From assembly GCF_900174585.1 (NCBI RefSeq), contig NZ_FWPT01000002.1:372001-436000 (forward strand): 64,000 nt of DNA. Direction: 5' to 3'. Numbering within the stretch: position 1 is the first letter of the stretch; each line of letters starts with the position of its first letter. The notes below the pieces were generated by a model, which was not told the DNA's origin, did no database searches, and was given only the letters and a program-made list of their open reading frames with translations. Of the stretch, positions 46,778-56,843 are shown one piece after another. Made by a program: the position numbers and the translations under genes. Origin of the DNA: Parendozoicomonas haliclonae. Lineage in GTDB: Bacteria > Pseudomonadota > Gammaproteobacteria > Pseudomonadales > Endozoicomonadaceae.

Positions 46778-47284
46778 ATGATAACGCTGACCGTCAATGG
46801 GCAAACACGCTCACTGGATATCGATGCCGATACTCCCCTGCTCTGGGTAATTCGTGATGAACTGCAACTGACCGGAACCAAGTTTGGTTGCGGTGCCGGT
46901 CTCTGTGGTGCCTGTACCGTGCACCTCAACGGCAGTCCGATTCGCTCCTGCATAACTCCGGTATCCGCTGTTGCCGGTACAGAAATCACCACCATTGAAG
47001 GACTGGGCACACCTGATAATCCTCATCCTTTGCAGGAGAGCTGGGTAGAGAACAGCGTGCCTCAGTGTGGTTACTGCCAGTCCGGCCAGTTGATGAGCGC
47101 CGCAGCTCTGCTCGCCACCAATCCCCAACCCAGTGATGACGATATCAGCATGGCGATGAGCGGTAATATCTGCCGCTGCGGAACCTATCCGCGCATCAAG
47201 GCTGCCATCCACCTTGCCGCCGATGCCATGGCAAACGACAAAGACGATAACCAGGAAAAGACCGGGGAGGCGTCTCATGTCTGA
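46778..47284 (+). CDS. Molybdenum hydroxylase, [2Fe-2S] subunit (IorA-like)
   Basis: 168 residues with two [2Fe-2S] clusters: a plant-ferredoxin-type [15 protein letters not shown] (Cys near 38-46 and 58) and the C-terminal [18 protein letters not shown] ... [12 protein letters not shown]. Carries electrons from the Moco subunit. The gene overlaps the Moco subunit by 8 nt. Isoquinoline 1-oxidoreductase and aldehyde oxidoreductase small subunits share this layout; the substrate cannot be told. Confidence 0.92.
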   Translation: MITLTVNGQTRSLDIDADTPLLWVIRDELQLTGTKFGCGAGLCGACTVHLNGSPIRSCITPVSAVAGTEITTIEGLGTPDNPHPLQESWVENSVPQCGYCQSGQLMSAAALLATNPQPSDDDISMAMSGNICRCGTYPRIKAAIHLAADAMANDKDDNQEKTGEASHV

Positions 47285-49487
47285 ACCAACTGTTTCCAGT
47301 TCACTCTCCCGCCGGGGCTTCCTGAAAGCCTCCATGACTGCCGGTGGTGCACTCACTCTGGGCTTTACCATCCCTTCCATCAGCTCCGCTCAGGACCAGC
47401 AGGAAAGCTGGCAGGCGAATGCCTGGCTGGAGGTGGATAAAGATAACCAGCTGACTCTGATTATTGATCGGGTAGAAATGGGCCAAGGCACCATGACCGG
47501 TTTAACGACACTGGTCGCTGAAGAACTGAGCACTTCTCCAGACGCTATCCTGACCCGCTTTGCGCCAGCCGCCAAAGAGTACCGCAACCCGCTGTTTAAT
47601 ATGCAGATGACCGGTGGCAGCACCAGTCTGGCTGTGGCCTGGACACATCTTCGGGAAGCGGCTGCCGCTATGGGCTGGCTGCTGACCTCTTCTGCCGCCG
47701 ATATCTGGCAGGTTCCCCATCGAGAGTGTGCATTGAGCCAGGGTCATGTCGTCCATCCCGCCCATGGCAAACTGCCGTGGAGCCAACTGATCGGCGTTGC
47801 CCAGCATAAAAAACTGCCCAGTGATATACCGCTCAAACCTGCCGGTGAGTTCCGCTACATCGGCAAGCGTAACCAGCGCACAGATGCCGCACCGAAATCC
47901 TTTGGACAGGCTGACTACGGCATAGACACCAAACTGCCGGGTATGGTGCATGCCGTGGTGATTCATTCCACCTATATTGGCGGCACACTGAAGTCATACT
48001 CGGCAGACAAAGCCAAAAACAGCGCCGGCGTTATCGATGTTTTCCCTATCGCTCAGGGCATTGCCGTAGTGGCAGAAAAATACTGGCAGGCCCGAAAAGC
48101 CGCCTTACTGGTAGAGGCTCAGTGGGAGCCGGGAGAGACCGGTGAAACCTCCTCTGAAGATATCTTCAACCACTACCGTCAGTTGCTGGATGAAGACGAC
48201 GCCAAGGTGATTCAACGGGAAGGTTACCCAAATCGGGTTCGCAAGAATGCCTCCCAACTGATTACTGCGGAGTATCAGGTGCCCTTCTTGGCTCACGCGA
48301 CTCTGGAGCCCCAGAACTGTGTCGCCCATGTCACCGATAAGGGTGTGGAAATCTGGGCCCCAACCCAGGCTCCGGATCTGGCGCAGGTTGCCGCATCCCG
48401 GGTCACCGACTTTTCACCATCAGACGTCACCGTTCATACAACCTTTCTCGGTGGAGGCTTTGGTCGCCGCCTGATTCAGGATTTTGTTGAAGAAGCAGCG
48501 GCGATTGCCCATCGCGTAAAACGGCCGGTCAAGCTGCTCTGGTCCCGTGAAGACGATACCCGCAATGATCATTTCCGTCCTGCGGCCATGCACCGGATGA
48601 CCGGTTCGATTGATGGCAACGGCTACCCGGAACTCTGGCATCACAGCATTGCCTGCCCAACCCTGATGGACTGGATTGTGAAGGATGCCGCTCCTGCCAT
48701 GTTCGCCGGCATGCCCAAGTGGACCTTTGGCACTCTCGCTAATGTTGGCCTTGCCGCCCAGGGAACATTAGCTCCCGATGATCATTCGCCCTGGGAAGGT
48801 GCGGACACGATCTCCTATGCACTTCCCAACCTGATGCTGGACTATACCAAGGCGGAGAACACGATACCGGTTACCTATTGGCGTTCGGTCGGTAACTCTC
48901 ATACCTCCTTTGCCGTAGAAAGCTTTATCGATGAGCTGGCTCATGCCGCCAACACCTCTCCGCTGACGTTCCGCCAGAACCTTCTGACTGATGCACCGCG
49001 TGCCAAGAAGGTGTTGAACATAGCCGCAGAAAAAGCCGGATGGGGCAAGGCTCCTGCCGGACGTTACCAAGGCATCGCTTTCTTCTTCAGCTTTAACACC
49101 TGGGTGGCTCAGGTTGCCGAAGTGTCCGTATCCGGCACCACCATTAAGGTCGAAAAGGTTACCTGTGTCGTTGATTGCGGAACTGTTGTGAATCCAGAAA
49201 TTGTTAAAGCCCAAATGGAAGGCGGTATTATTTTTGGGCTGACGGCCGCGCTTTATGGTGAGATCACAGTCAACAATGGTCAGGTTCAGCAAAGCAACTT
49301 CCATGACTATCCATTGCTGCGTATGAATGAAATACCAGATATTGATGTGCATATCATCGACAGCGAAGAGCCCCCAACAGGCGTTGGTGAACCGGGTCTG
49401 CCACCGATCGCGCCGGCTGTTGCCAATGCTGTCTTTGCCGCAACCGGACAGCGTCTGCGCACTCTGCCGCTAAAGCTTTCGGCCTAA
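47277..49487 (+). CDS. Molybdenum hydroxylase, molybdopterin-binding subunit (IorB-like), Tat substrate
   Basis: Catalytic subunit of a xanthine-dehydrogenase-family hydroxylase. The start is the ATG at 47277 with GGGGAGG upstream, giving 736 residues that begin with a twin-arginine signal ([17 protein letters not shown]). The earlier in-frame start would bury this signal. Moco segments: [49 protein letters not shown], and the catalytic Glu in [14 protein letters not shown] near the end. No separate FAD subunit is present, as in IorAB. The enzyme is probably periplasmic or membrane-associated. Confidence 0.92.
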   Translation: MSEPTVSSSLSRRGFLKASMTAGGALTLGFTIPSISSAQDQQESWQANAWLEVDKDNQLTLIIDRVEMGQGTMTGLTTLVAEELSTSPDAILTRFAPAAKEYRNPLFNMQMTGGSTSLAVAWTHLREAAAAMGWLLTSSAADIWQVPHRECALSQGHVVHPAHGKLPWSQLIGVAQHKKLPSDIPLKPAGEFRYIGKRNQRTDAAPKSFGQADYGIDTKLPGMVHAVVIHSTYIGGTLKSYSADKAKNSAGVIDVFPIAQGIAVVAEKYWQARKAALLVEAQWEPGETGETSSEDIFNHYRQLLDEDDAKVIQREGYPNRVRKNASQLITAEYQVPFLAHATLEPQNCVAHVTDKGVEIWAPTQAPDLAQVAASRVTDFSPSDVTVHTTFLGGGFGRRLIQDFVEEAAAIAHRVKRPVKLLWSREDDTRNDHFRPAAMHRMTGSIDGNGYPELWHHSIACPTLMDWIVKDAAPAMFAGMPKWTFGTLANVGLAAQGTLAPDDHSPWEGADTISYALPNLMLDYTKAENTIPVTYWRSVGNSHTSFAVESFIDELAHAANTSPLTFRQNLLTDAPRAKKVLNIAAEKAGWGKAPAGRYQGIAFFFSFNTWVAQVAEVSVSGTTIKVEKVTCVVDCGTVVNPEIVKAQMEGGIIFGLTAALYGEITVNNGQVQQSNFHDYPLLRMNEIPDIDVHIIDSEEPPTGVGEPGLPPIAPAVANAVFAATGQRLRTLPLKLSA

Positions 49488-49503
49488 GGTCAGGAATCAG
49501 AAC

Positions 49504-50472
49504 ATGCATAGCAGTAATGTTCGGGTTATTGATCAGATACACCAGTGGCTGTCAGCCGGACACCCGGTCTGGCTGGCCACGGTTCTGGAAACCTGGGGAT
49601 CATCACCTCGCCCGGAGGGTTCCCTGCTTGCCTACGTTCCCGGCCTGGGAACAGTTGGTTCGCTGTCGGGTGGTTGCATTGAAGAGGATCTACTGACCAA
49701 ACTGGCCAGTGAAGATAATATTCCTACCCCATCCATTCACGGTTATGGCCAAACTGATAGTCAAAACGCCCGGCTGGCCCTACCCTGTGGCGGCCAGCTG
49801 CGTATCCTGCTGGAAAGGCTGGAGCCGGAACAGGCAGGCCTCTTTCTGGAACTCTTTACCGCCCTTGAACAAGGGCAGTGTGTTAGCCGAACCGTTCATC
49901 TACGCAGCGGTGATTTGGGCTTAGCGGCTTTGGCCGGTTTGGCAAAGCCAAATAAACCCGGTCTCTATGAACAGCCAGACACTATCACTCATACCTTAGG
50001 CCCTGCTTTTCAGCTGTTACTGACCGGTGCCGGAGAGACAACCCGTTGTGTCGCGGAACTGGCCCGGGCTGTGGATTTTTCAGTCACTGTCTGCGATTTC
50101 CGGGAAGAGTTTCTGGAAGGCTGGAACATGCCGGGAGTTGAGCTGGTAAAGACGTTCCCTGATGATCTGATTCGGGAGCGCTTTAATACTCCAACATCCG
50201 CAATTATCGCGTTGGCCCATGATCCTCGCCTTGATGATATGGCTCTGCTGGAAGCACTGACCAGCAAGGCCTTTTATATTGCCGCCATGGGTTCACAAAG
50301 AACCTCTGCCAGGCGGCGAGAGCGATTGCAGGAACTGGGTTTAACAGCCGAGCAACTTGAACGGCTTTATGCTCCAGCGGGTATTCCAACCGGCAGCAAA
50401 ACACCGTGGGAGATAGCGATATCTATTGTTGCCCAATTGATTGCGGTGAGAAACAAGCTGTTCAGTGATTGA
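49504..50472 (+). CDS. XdhC/CoxI-family molybdenum cofactor chaperone
   Basis: Protein that binds and matures the molybdenum cofactor for the enzyme encoded upstream (17-nt gap). 322 residues. N-terminal XdhC domain: VWLATVLETWGSSPRPEGSLLAY near 22-44 and VGSLSGGCIEEDLL. C-terminal Rossmann-like domain: QLLLTGAGETTRCVAELARAV near 177-197, FYIAAMGSQRTSARRRERL and AGIPTGSKTPWEIAISIVAQLI. Confidence 0.92.
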   Translation: MHSSNVRVIDQIHQWLSAGHPVWLATVLETWGSSPRPEGSLLAYVPGLGTVGSLSGGCIEEDLLTKLASEDNIPTPSIHGYGQTDSQNARLALPCGGQLRILLERLEPEQAGLFLELFTALEQGQCVSRTVHLRSGDLGLAALAGLAKPNKPGLYEQPDTITHTLGPAFQLLLTGAGETTRCVAELARAVDFSVTVCDFREEFLEGWNMPGVELVKTFPDDLIRERFNTPTSAIIALAHDPRLDDMALLEALTSKAFYIAAMGSQRTSARRRERLQELGLTAEQLERLYAPAGIPTGSKTPWEIAISIVAQLIAVRNKLFSD

Positions 50473-50559
50473 TATACACTGACAGAGAAAACGGTTCCTA
50501 GAAACGTGGCGGATGTTTATCATCCGAAAAACTCTTATAAAAAGGCAGTACAGGTTCTT

Positions 50560-51750
50560 ATGTCCCAGTTACTGGTTCCAGCACTTCGGCAGCTTATTGC
50601 AGCATCATCCATCAGCAGCACCCGCCCTGAGTATGATCAGGGCAACCGTGCCGTTATCGATCTGCTGGCAAACTGGCTGAACGATATGGGCTTTGCCTGC
50701 GAAATCATTCCGCTGCCGGATGCACCTCACAAAGCCAACTTGATTGCCACGCTGGGCAAAGGCTCCGGCGGACTGGTGCTCTCCGGCCATACCGATACCG
50801 TTCCCTGTGATGACACCCTGTGGAGTCAGGATCCCTGGACACTGACGGAACGGGACAACCGTTTCTATGGCCTCGGCACCTGCGATATGAAAAGCTTTCT
50901 GGCGCTGGCGATTGAAGCTGCCCGCGGTCTGAAAGCGGAAGAGATGAAGCAGCCGCTGATTATTCTGGCGACTGCCGATGAAGAATCCACCATGGCCGGC
51001 GCCCGGGAACTCACCCGTATTCAACAGCCCAAAGCACGCTATGCCGTTGTCGGTGAGCCGACTGGCCTGACGCCTCTGAGCATGCATAAAGGCATTATGA
51101 TGGAGCGCATCACCCTGACTGGTCAGTCCGGGCACTCCAGCAACCCGGCTCTGGGTCGTAATGCCATGGATGCCATGCACAAGGTGATCTCGGAGCTGAT
51201 GGTGCTGCGGGAAGAGTGGAAAGAGCAGTACCAGAATCCGGGCTTCACCGTACCAACACCAACACTCAATCTCGGCTGTATCCATGGCGGCGATAATCCC
51301 AACCGCATTTGCGAAACCTGCGCGCTGGAATTTGATGTTCGTATGCTGCCGGGGATGGATTCGGAAACCATCCGGGCAGCTGTTCGCCAACGGGTAAAAC
51401 CGATCACCGATGCCAACGGTATTATCTTTGAGTTCGCGCCCATCACTCCAGAAGTGGAACCCTTCGCCAGCCATGAAGGCAGCGAGCTGGTAAATGCCTG
51501 TGAGCGTTTGACCGGCCACACCAGCACCAGCGCAGCCTTTGCGACAGAGGCACCATTTTTGAATCAGCTGGGGATTGATACGATTGTGCTGGGCCCGGGA
51601 GATATCGCCCAGGCCCATCAGCCGGATGAATTCCTGGCACTGGATACCATTCAGCCAACGGTTGATCTGCTGAAGGGGCTGATTCAATCATTCTGCCTGC
51701 AGGACGCACCAGAGACCAAAGGAAATGGAGCATCCAATGGAAATGGATAA
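50560..51750 (+). CDS. argE: Acetylornithine deacetylase
   Basis: Zinc hydrolase releasing ornithine from N-acetylornithine in arginine synthesis. The start is set at ATG 50560 (MSQLLVPALRQLIAASS), giving 396 residues; an upstream GTG would add 18 unconserved ones. M20 metal and catalytic residues: SGHTDTVPCDD (His, Asp), GLGTCDMKSFLALAI (bridging Asp), ATADEESTMAG (Glu pair), VVGEPTGL and the final AQAHQPDEF His. The gene ends in a Gly/Asn-rich tail that overlaps the argA start, so the two arginine genes are coupled. Confidence 0.93.
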   Translation: MSQLLVPALRQLIAASSISSTRPEYDQGNRAVIDLLANWLNDMGFACEIIPLPDAPHKANLIATLGKGSGGLVLSGHTDTVPCDDTLWSQDPWTLTERDNRFYGLGTCDMKSFLALAIEAARGLKAEEMKQPLIILATADEESTMAGARELTRIQQPKARYAVVGEPTGLTPLSMHKGIMMERITLTGQSGHSSNPALGRNAMDAMHKVISELMVLREEWKEQYQNPGFTVPTPTLNLGCIHGGDNPNRICETCALEFDVRMLPGMDSETIRAAVRQRVKPITDANGIIFEFAPITPEVEPFASHEGSELVNACERLTGHTSTSAAFATEAPFLNQLGIDTIVLGPGDIAQAHQPDEFLALDTIQPTVDLLKGLIQSFCLQDAPETKGNGASNGNG

Positions 51751-53059
51751 GTTTGGCGAAAATTATATTCGCTTCTTCCGCCAGTCTTCCCCCTACATCC
51801 ATGCACACCGTGGGCGTACTTTCGTGATTATGCTCCCCGGCGAAGGTCTGGCCAGCGAGCACTTCTCCAATATCATCAGCGATATCGCCCTGCTCAGCAG
51901 CCTCGGCGTGCGGCTGGTTCTTGTTCATGGTGCTCGTACCCAGATCAACGAACGCCTCAAGACCCGTGAGATCTCCACCAGCTTTCACCAGGGTTACCGG
52001 ATTACTGATAAAGACAGCCTGACTGCGGTGATTGATGCGGTTGCCAGCCAACGGGTCAAACTGGAAGGCCAGCTCTCCATGGGGTTGGTGAACTCCCCTA
52101 TGCACGGTGCCCGCATCCGGGTGATCAGCGGCAACTTTGTCACAGCCCGTCCTTTTGGCGTAGTGGATGGAATCGACTTTCAAAATACCGGTGAAGTCCG
52201 TCGTATAGATCGCAAGGCGATTAATAATTTATTGGACGACGGCTACCTTGTGTTGCTTTCCTGCATGGGTTACTCCCCCACCGGTCAGGTTTTCAATCTG
52301 CTGGCTGAAGATGTCGCTACCCAATCTGCGATTGCGCTGGGGGCAGAAAAGCTGATTATGTTCTCGTCAGAAGTGGGTCTGAAGAACAGTGATGGCGAAC
52401 TGATTCGCACCATGCGTCCTTCAGAGGTGCTGGAACATCTGCGTCAACCGCACTCGTCTGAAGAGATGCGGCTGATGAACGCCTCTCTCACCGCCTGTAA
52501 TGGCGGCATACTCCGTACCCATATTGTCAGCCATCGGGAAGATGGGGCATTGCTGGCGGAACTGTTTACCCGTAAAGGTCACGGCACTCTGATAACCCAG
52601 GATGTGACTGCTTACGAGCAGATGCGCTCGGCAACCATCGAAGATGTCGGCGGCATCCTCAAGCTGATCTCGCCACTGGAAGAGAAAGGTGTATTGGTGC
52701 GTCGCTCCCGCAAGCAGCTTGAGAGGGATATCCACCTGTTTACGGTTATTGTTCGGGACGGAATGATCATTGGCTGCGCCTCACTTTATCCTTATCCGGA
52801 TGAACAGTGTGCCGAGCTGGCCTGTCTGGTTGTGCACCCGGATTATCGCAGCGGGAACCGCGGAGATCGCCTGCTGGATGATATTGAAAGCCAGGCTCGC
52901 AGGCAGAAGCTGGATTCTCTGTTTGTGCTCACAACCCGAACAGCGCACTGGTTTGTTGAGCGGGGCTTTTCGGAAAGCAAAATCCGTGAGCTGCCTGCCG
53001 AGAAACAGCAGGCCTATAACCGCCCCCGCAATGCCAAGGTATTCCGCAAGTCCCTGTAA
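51737..53059 (+). CDS. argA: Amino-acid N-acetyltransferase (N-acetylglutamate synthase)
   Basis: First step of arginine synthesis, acetyl-CoA plus glutamate. 440 residues from ATG 51737, which has GGAG six bases upstream; ATGs at 51725 and 51743 are alternatives. N-terminal amino-acid-kinase-like domain (FVIMLPGEGLASEHFSNIISDIALLSSLGVRLVLVHGARTQINERL near 28-73) and C-terminal GNAT domain (IIGCASLYPYPDEQCAELACLVVHPDYRSGNRGDRLLDDI). Overlaps the 3' end of argE by 14 nt. Confidence 0.95.
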   Translation: MEMDKFGENYIRFFRQSSPYIHAHRGRTFVIMLPGEGLASEHFSNIISDIALLSSLGVRLVLVHGARTQINERLKTREISTSFHQGYRITDKDSLTAVIDAVASQRVKLEGQLSMGLVNSPMHGARIRVISGNFVTARPFGVVDGIDFQNTGEVRRIDRKAINNLLDDGYLVLLSCMGYSPTGQVFNLLAEDVATQSAIALGAEKLIMFSSEVGLKNSDGELIRTMRPSEVLEHLRQPHSSEEMRLMNASLTACNGGILRTHIVSHREDGALLAELFTRKGHGTLITQDVTAYEQMRSATIEDVGGILKLISPLEEKGVLVRRSRKQLERDIHLFTVIVRDGMIIGCASLYPYPDEQCAELACLVVHPDYRSGNRGDRLLDDIESQARRQKLDSLFVLTTRTAHWFVERGFSESKIRELPAEKQQAYNRPRNAKVFRKSL

Positions 53060-53073
53060 CAGTTCACATCTAT

Positions 53074-53096
53074 CCTTACCCGCATTTCGGGTAAGG
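53074..53096 (+). terminator. Hairpin after argA that contains the next ribosome site
   Basis: Perfect 9-bp stem CCTTACCCG / CGGGTAAGG with loop CATTT, 15 nt after the argA stop. No U-run follows. The 3' arm carries the AAGG that would serve the GTG at 53098, so the hairpin may block its translation. Confidence 0.45.
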
Positions 53097-53097
53097 G

Positions 53098-53418
53098 GTG
53101 AGCCTGTTGCACGCTGTCATTTCCACCTCAAAAGTTCTGCTGTTGTCGTTGAGCTGTCTATTCATCCTGAACGCTTCCGCAGAACCACCGGCTCGCCCAA
53201 AAGGTAACGGGGTGGTTCTCTTTAAATTTAACAAAACACACTGGCTTGAAATTGTTATCTCCGGCCCTCGTCACCCAACAAACGCTATAGAGATTCAGGA
53301 CCAGGCCAATCAGGAAAAAAGAGAACTGGAGAATGAGAAAGACGGATCACAGCCCTTTCCCGAAGAGCTCGATTTCATCAAAGAAATTAAATTGAAGTAT
53401 GTTGTGCGGTTTAAATAG
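53098..53418 (+). CDS. Small secreted hypothetical protein
   Basis: 106 residues from GTG 53098. N-terminal signal peptide (SKVLLLSLSCLFILNASAE, cleavage near residue 29) and a polar mature part with a Glu/Lys-rich stretch (QANQEKRELENEKDG). No family recognised. Its ribosome site is buried in a hairpin. It converges on the 940-residue gene with 21 nt between stops. Confidence 0.5.
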   Translation: MSLLHAVISTSKVLLLSLSCLFILNASAEPPARPKGNGVVLFKFNKTHWLEIVISGPRHPTNAIEIQDQANQEKRELENEKDGSQPFPEELDFIKEIKLKYVVRFK

Positions 53419-53439
53419 AAAGTATCGGGTGTATCAGCT

Positions 53440-56262
53440 TTAGGCCAGGCCAAGATCCTTATCATGCACCATTTCCCGATGCAGCCACTCTCCCCGAAGT
53501 GTTTCCTGGTAGTAGGTGCCGACTGCACCGCTTAGCAGCTCCTGCACCTGATGCTCCAGATACTTTCTGCGCAAGATCAGCTCAGCCCGCTGAATCAGAC
53601 GTTCATCATCAATACGATCTCGGGCAGAAGGCTTTAGCTTTTTCAAAGCCATATTCAGCTCATCATGCTCAGTACGCAACTTATGCATGATATCAGCCAG
53701 CTTCTTAACCCCTTCTACCGCTTCCCGGCGCATGGCCCGCCAATCTTCCTTGTCGAGCTTCACCAAATTACTGTCGTAGGCCTTCTCGCGCTCGTCACTA
53801 TCCTGCCGGCTTTGGATAATTTTTTTGAGGCGCACCCGGTTCAAATAGTTATTGAACCGCTCCAGGGTCTGCCCGCCGATAAAGGAGACTATCCAGTAGG
53901 CACAGGCTGCCGCTGTCGGAACAGGTATCAAATCTACCTTGTTGGGCAGGATACCTTTCAGTACAAACATGGCACCGGCCTTCACAACCTTGCCGGCATT
54001 CCAGGTCAGGTTGGTGAAGACAAAGTGACCGATAACCTTCACCGAATGGAAAGCGGCAAGCTTGCTGCCTTTCATCAGCTGATTGAAAGCACTGGCCACG
54101 GCATGGCGGCGCAACTCCTTTCTTTCCAACGCCTTGAAGTTGCCAAAGGCTTCCCGCATCTGAATATCAGAAACCCGGCTACTGTCCTTTTTGCTGGTCA
54201 CCAGTATCTTCAGCCACTCACGCTGATCTTCTTTTACGACTTTGTTCTTGTAACGGAACAGCACCCGGTTGGAAGCTTCATTAAAAATTTTAAAACGACG
54301 TTCCTCTGAGATAGCTGCCTTCTTTCCTCCCGAAAAAGGTCGCCAAAGCTCCTCAAACTGCTGATCAAACTCCTCTTCAAACCGGGAGATATCGGTTACG
54401 GCTTCGGTCATTAACCGACCAAAGTCGTTAAACTTGTCACCCAGTTGTGAGGAACGCAGCTGCTGCAGGACCTGCATACGACGGAACTTGATCTGATCCG
54501 CAGCAGATGTCCTGGCATTGCCTTCCAGTTTGGAAAGCCCGGACAGTTCATTCTTAAGATTAAAAAAGGCATTAAAGCCATCGGTAATGGTGCGTTCAGC
54601 TACCAGATGGCCCAGACTTTCGTATAAACATTTCCGTTTGTCCGCTGCGGAAGGCTCTCCGGACTTGTCATACTTTTTCACCTTGCGGGAATACCACCAC
54701 TCCTTGGCCAACCCAAAGCCGGTATCTACGCCAATCAGCAAGGGGGCCGAGAGCAAGGCTGAGCCCAGATAAACAATTCCCCCAATGCCTCCTGTCACCG
54801 CTCCCGTGGCAGCAGCAGCTGCCAGCTTCGAGGCAATGGTGACCGAGATTTTTGTTTTGCTGCGCATGGCCTTGCGGAGGATGCTATTGGCCATATCCCG
54901 GGTCATACGCAACACCCAGCTGCGCTCCACCTGTTCATTGATCAGCCATAAATCATCATCATTGCAGGTGTAACTCACTTCCTCGGAGGGAGGCTCAAGA
55001 TTGGGGCGCTGTATCACGATCAAGGGCTTTTTGCCGGAACCCTCAACCTCAAACACCTCATTACCGTTCAGCCCGGCTTCCTGCGCTGCGTTTAAGGCGG
55101 ATTCCGAAGGCGGCCTATGAGTCGCCTTTAACTGGCTGACCAGCCCCAGATAATCGGTAATCAACTGGCGGGAAGAGTGGTCATGGTGCAAAGACAACAG
55201 TTCACAGATATCGCGGAACTGGCTCAGTGACAGCATCGAGCCAGGCTTGATGCCCCGGGACTCCAACGCCGCAACCACTTCTTCCCGGGATTTCTCTCGA
55301 CTCTCGCCTTTACGTCGCAGTTCGCTGATCAGGTAATCCCGAATCTCCTGCCGGGGCGCCATTCCTTCCGACAGCACCTGAACGACAGTGACTTTACCTA
55401 CACTGCCGGCTTTAACTGCACTGGACGGTATGCCTTTGGGGATATGAGAAACACCCTGTGTGGAGCTGACCTGACGATGATGCTGCCGATTCAGATGCTC
55501 CACACAGTTGCGCAGCTCCATCAATGCTTCAAAGGTGAGATCCTTTTCCGTCTCAAGGTGCTTTTCTTTCAGCAGGATTTGTAAGGCAGCGCTTGCGCCA
55601 CGCTCTGAATAACGCCCTTCCAGCGTGAGGACATCCATATAGTGGGGAATAAGCACCCGCTGCAGATAGCCGGTTGGCAGTGACTTTTTGGCTGCAATAA
55701 ATTCATAGGCCAGCCGCTGAGGCGTAAGGTTCACCAGATAATCCATCTGGCTGATCACCTGTTCATCCACCAGCGAGTTCTTGTGCTTCATGCCCGGCTG
55801 AGATTTCTGGCGGCGCTCCATCTCACAGATGCCGGCCAGATCCATGGCGGCTGCTACCCGAAAGCCCAAAGGTGTGGAAAGTTCACAGGCCTGCTCGGAA
55901 GAGTCGGTATCGTCTTTCACAGGTGAGACGGTACGATGGCTAAGGGCTTTGCCATGTTCATTCAGAAAGGTGCTGGTGTAAGCCGTATGCAGTTTACTGT
56001 CGAGATCTGCGACATGGTCGTGATGCAGAAGGGAAGCCAGCTTTCTGGCCATGCGCTTGAGGAAGTTAACCTTGTGTCCGGCCCATCGGGAAGCCGGCGA
56101 AGGCGCGACCTCAGCCTTCCAGACACCATCGGAATGGCTGATATCACGTAACTGACTGGCTCCGCCCCTTAACGGATTCTTGCCTTCGCCACTGAAGATA
56201 CGGGCGAACTCAACCGGGGCGGGCTTTTGATAAAAGCGGGTTTGTGAGCCATTCCCTGGCAC
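53440..56262 (-). CDS. Large orphan protein (940 residues), function unknown
   Basis: GTG start with AGGGAG nine bases upstream. No family recognised. The N-terminal ~440 residues are hydrophilic and basic, with helical stretches (SEGMAPRQEIRDYLISELRRKG). A long hydrophobic Ala/Gly-rich region near residues 475-520 (LAAAAATGAVTGGIGGIVYL ... LLSAPLLIGVDTGFGLA) could form a membrane hairpin, and a shorter one is near 776-797. The C-terminal half is rich in Lys/Arg/Glu helices likely to be coiled coils. No cleavable signal peptide. Location between argA and folA-thiI suggests insertion. The layout is compatible with a secreted host-directed protein, but no secretion signal proves it. Confidence 0.65.
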   Translation of the reverse strand: MPGNGSQTRFYQKPAPVEFARIFSGEGKNPLRGGASQLRDISHSDGVWKAEVAPSPASRWAGHKVNFLKRMARKLASLLHHDHVADLDSKLHTAYTSTFLNEHGKALSHRTVSPVKDDTDSSEQACELSTPLGFRVAAAMDLAGICEMERRQKSQPGMKHKNSLVDEQVISQMDYLVNLTPQRLAYEFIAAKKSLPTGYLQRVLIPHYMDVLTLEGRYSERGASAALQILLKEKHLETEKDLTFEALMELRNCVEHLNRQHHRQVSSTQGVSHIPKGIPSSAVKAGSVGKVTVVQVLSEGMAPRQEIRDYLISELRRKGESREKSREEVVAALESRGIKPGSMLSLSQFRDICELLSLHHDHSSRQLITDYLGLVSQLKATHRPPSESALNAAQEAGLNGNEVFEVEGSGKKPLIVIQRPNLEPPSEEVSYTCNDDDLWLINEQVERSWVLRMTRDMANSILRKAMRSKTKISVTIASKLAAAAATGAVTGGIGGIVYLGSALLSAPLLIGVDTGFGLAKEWWYSRKVKKYDKSGEPSAADKRKCLYESLGHLVAERTITDGFNAFFNLKNELSGLSKLEGNARTSAADQIKFRRMQVLQQLRSSQLGDKFNDFGRLMTEAVTDISRFEEEFDQQFEELWRPFSGGKKAAISEERRFKIFNEASNRVLFRYKNKVVKEDQREWLKILVTSKKDSSRVSDIQMREAFGNFKALERKELRRHAVASAFNQLMKGSKLAAFHSVKVIGHFVFTNLTWNAGKVVKAGAMFVLKGILPNKVDLIPVPTAAACAYWIVSFIGGQTLERFNNYLNRVRLKKIIQSRQDSDEREKAYDSNLVKLDKEDWRAMRREAVEGVKKLADIMHKLRTEHDELNMALKKLKPSARDRIDDERLIQRAELILRRKYLEHQVQELLSGAVGTYYQETLRGEWLHREMVHDKDLGLA

Positions 56263-56263
56263 G

Positions 56264-56330
56264 CCGATAAGCTCCCTGAGCCAAACCGATAGAAAAGTTA
56301 TTCCATCAGTTTAGGAGAGCTTATCGGTTT
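56264..56330 (-). promoter_or_regulatory. Leader with two mutually exclusive hairpins before the 940-residue gene
   Basis: Minus-strand element A (56330-56317, AAACCGATAAGCTC) can pair with B (56291-56283, TATCGGTTT; 9 bp) or with C (56274-56264, GAGCTTATCGG; 11 bp). C overlaps the AGGGAG ribosome site and ends next to the GTG start, so A:C would block translation and A:B would free it. Element A begins 7 nt after the folA stop. Confidence 0.5.
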
Positions 56331-56336
56331 ATGGTC

Positions 56337-56843
56337 TTATGAAAGGGAAACGCGATCGAGAACCAGATAGCTGTATTTCAAACCATCTTCAGACTCATTG
56401 TCTTCACGGGCAAACTCGGTCCACTCACTCTCGACAATCTCCGGGAAGAAGGCATCGCCCTCAAAGGCCTGCCCGACTTTGGTGAGATAGAGACGATCCG
56501 CCTTGGGCAGAGCCTGACGGTAGATCTGCTCTCCGCCAATCACCATAACCTCAGAGATACCATTGATAGTGGCGATACTCTCCGCCAGTGCCAGTGCTTC
56601 ATCCAGGTTCGCTACAACCCGTACCCCTTCATGATTCCACTCAGGATCACGGGTAAGGACGATGTTGGTGCGGCCCGGCAGAGGCTTACGCAGCGACTCA
56701 AACGTCTTGCGCCCCATAATAATCGGCTTGCCCATGGTGACTGCCTTGAAATAGCGCAGATCACCCGGCAGGTACCAGGGCAGCTTGTTATCGATTCCGA
56801 TGGCATTGTTCTCCGCCACCGCAGCAATCATCGCAACTTTCAT
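56337..56843 (-). CDS. folA: Dihydrofolate reductase
   Basis: Reduces dihydrofolate with NADPH. 168 residues. Motifs: MIAAVAENNAIGIDNKLPWYLPGDLRYFK near 5-33 (Trp23 loop and active-site Asp region), IIMGRKTFESL, LPGRTNIVLTRD, VMVIGGEQIYRQAL near 97-110 and the C-terminal beta strands. Starts within the thiI stop (ATGA overlap). Confidence 0.96.
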   Translation of the reverse strand: MKVAMIAAVAENNAIGIDNKLPWYLPGDLRYFKAVTMGKPIIMGRKTFESLRKPLPGRTNIVLTRDPEWNHEGVRVVANLDEALALAESIATINGISEVMVIGGEQIYRQALPKADRLYLTKVGQAFEGDAFFPEIVESEWTEFAREDNESEDGLKYSYLVLDRVSLS

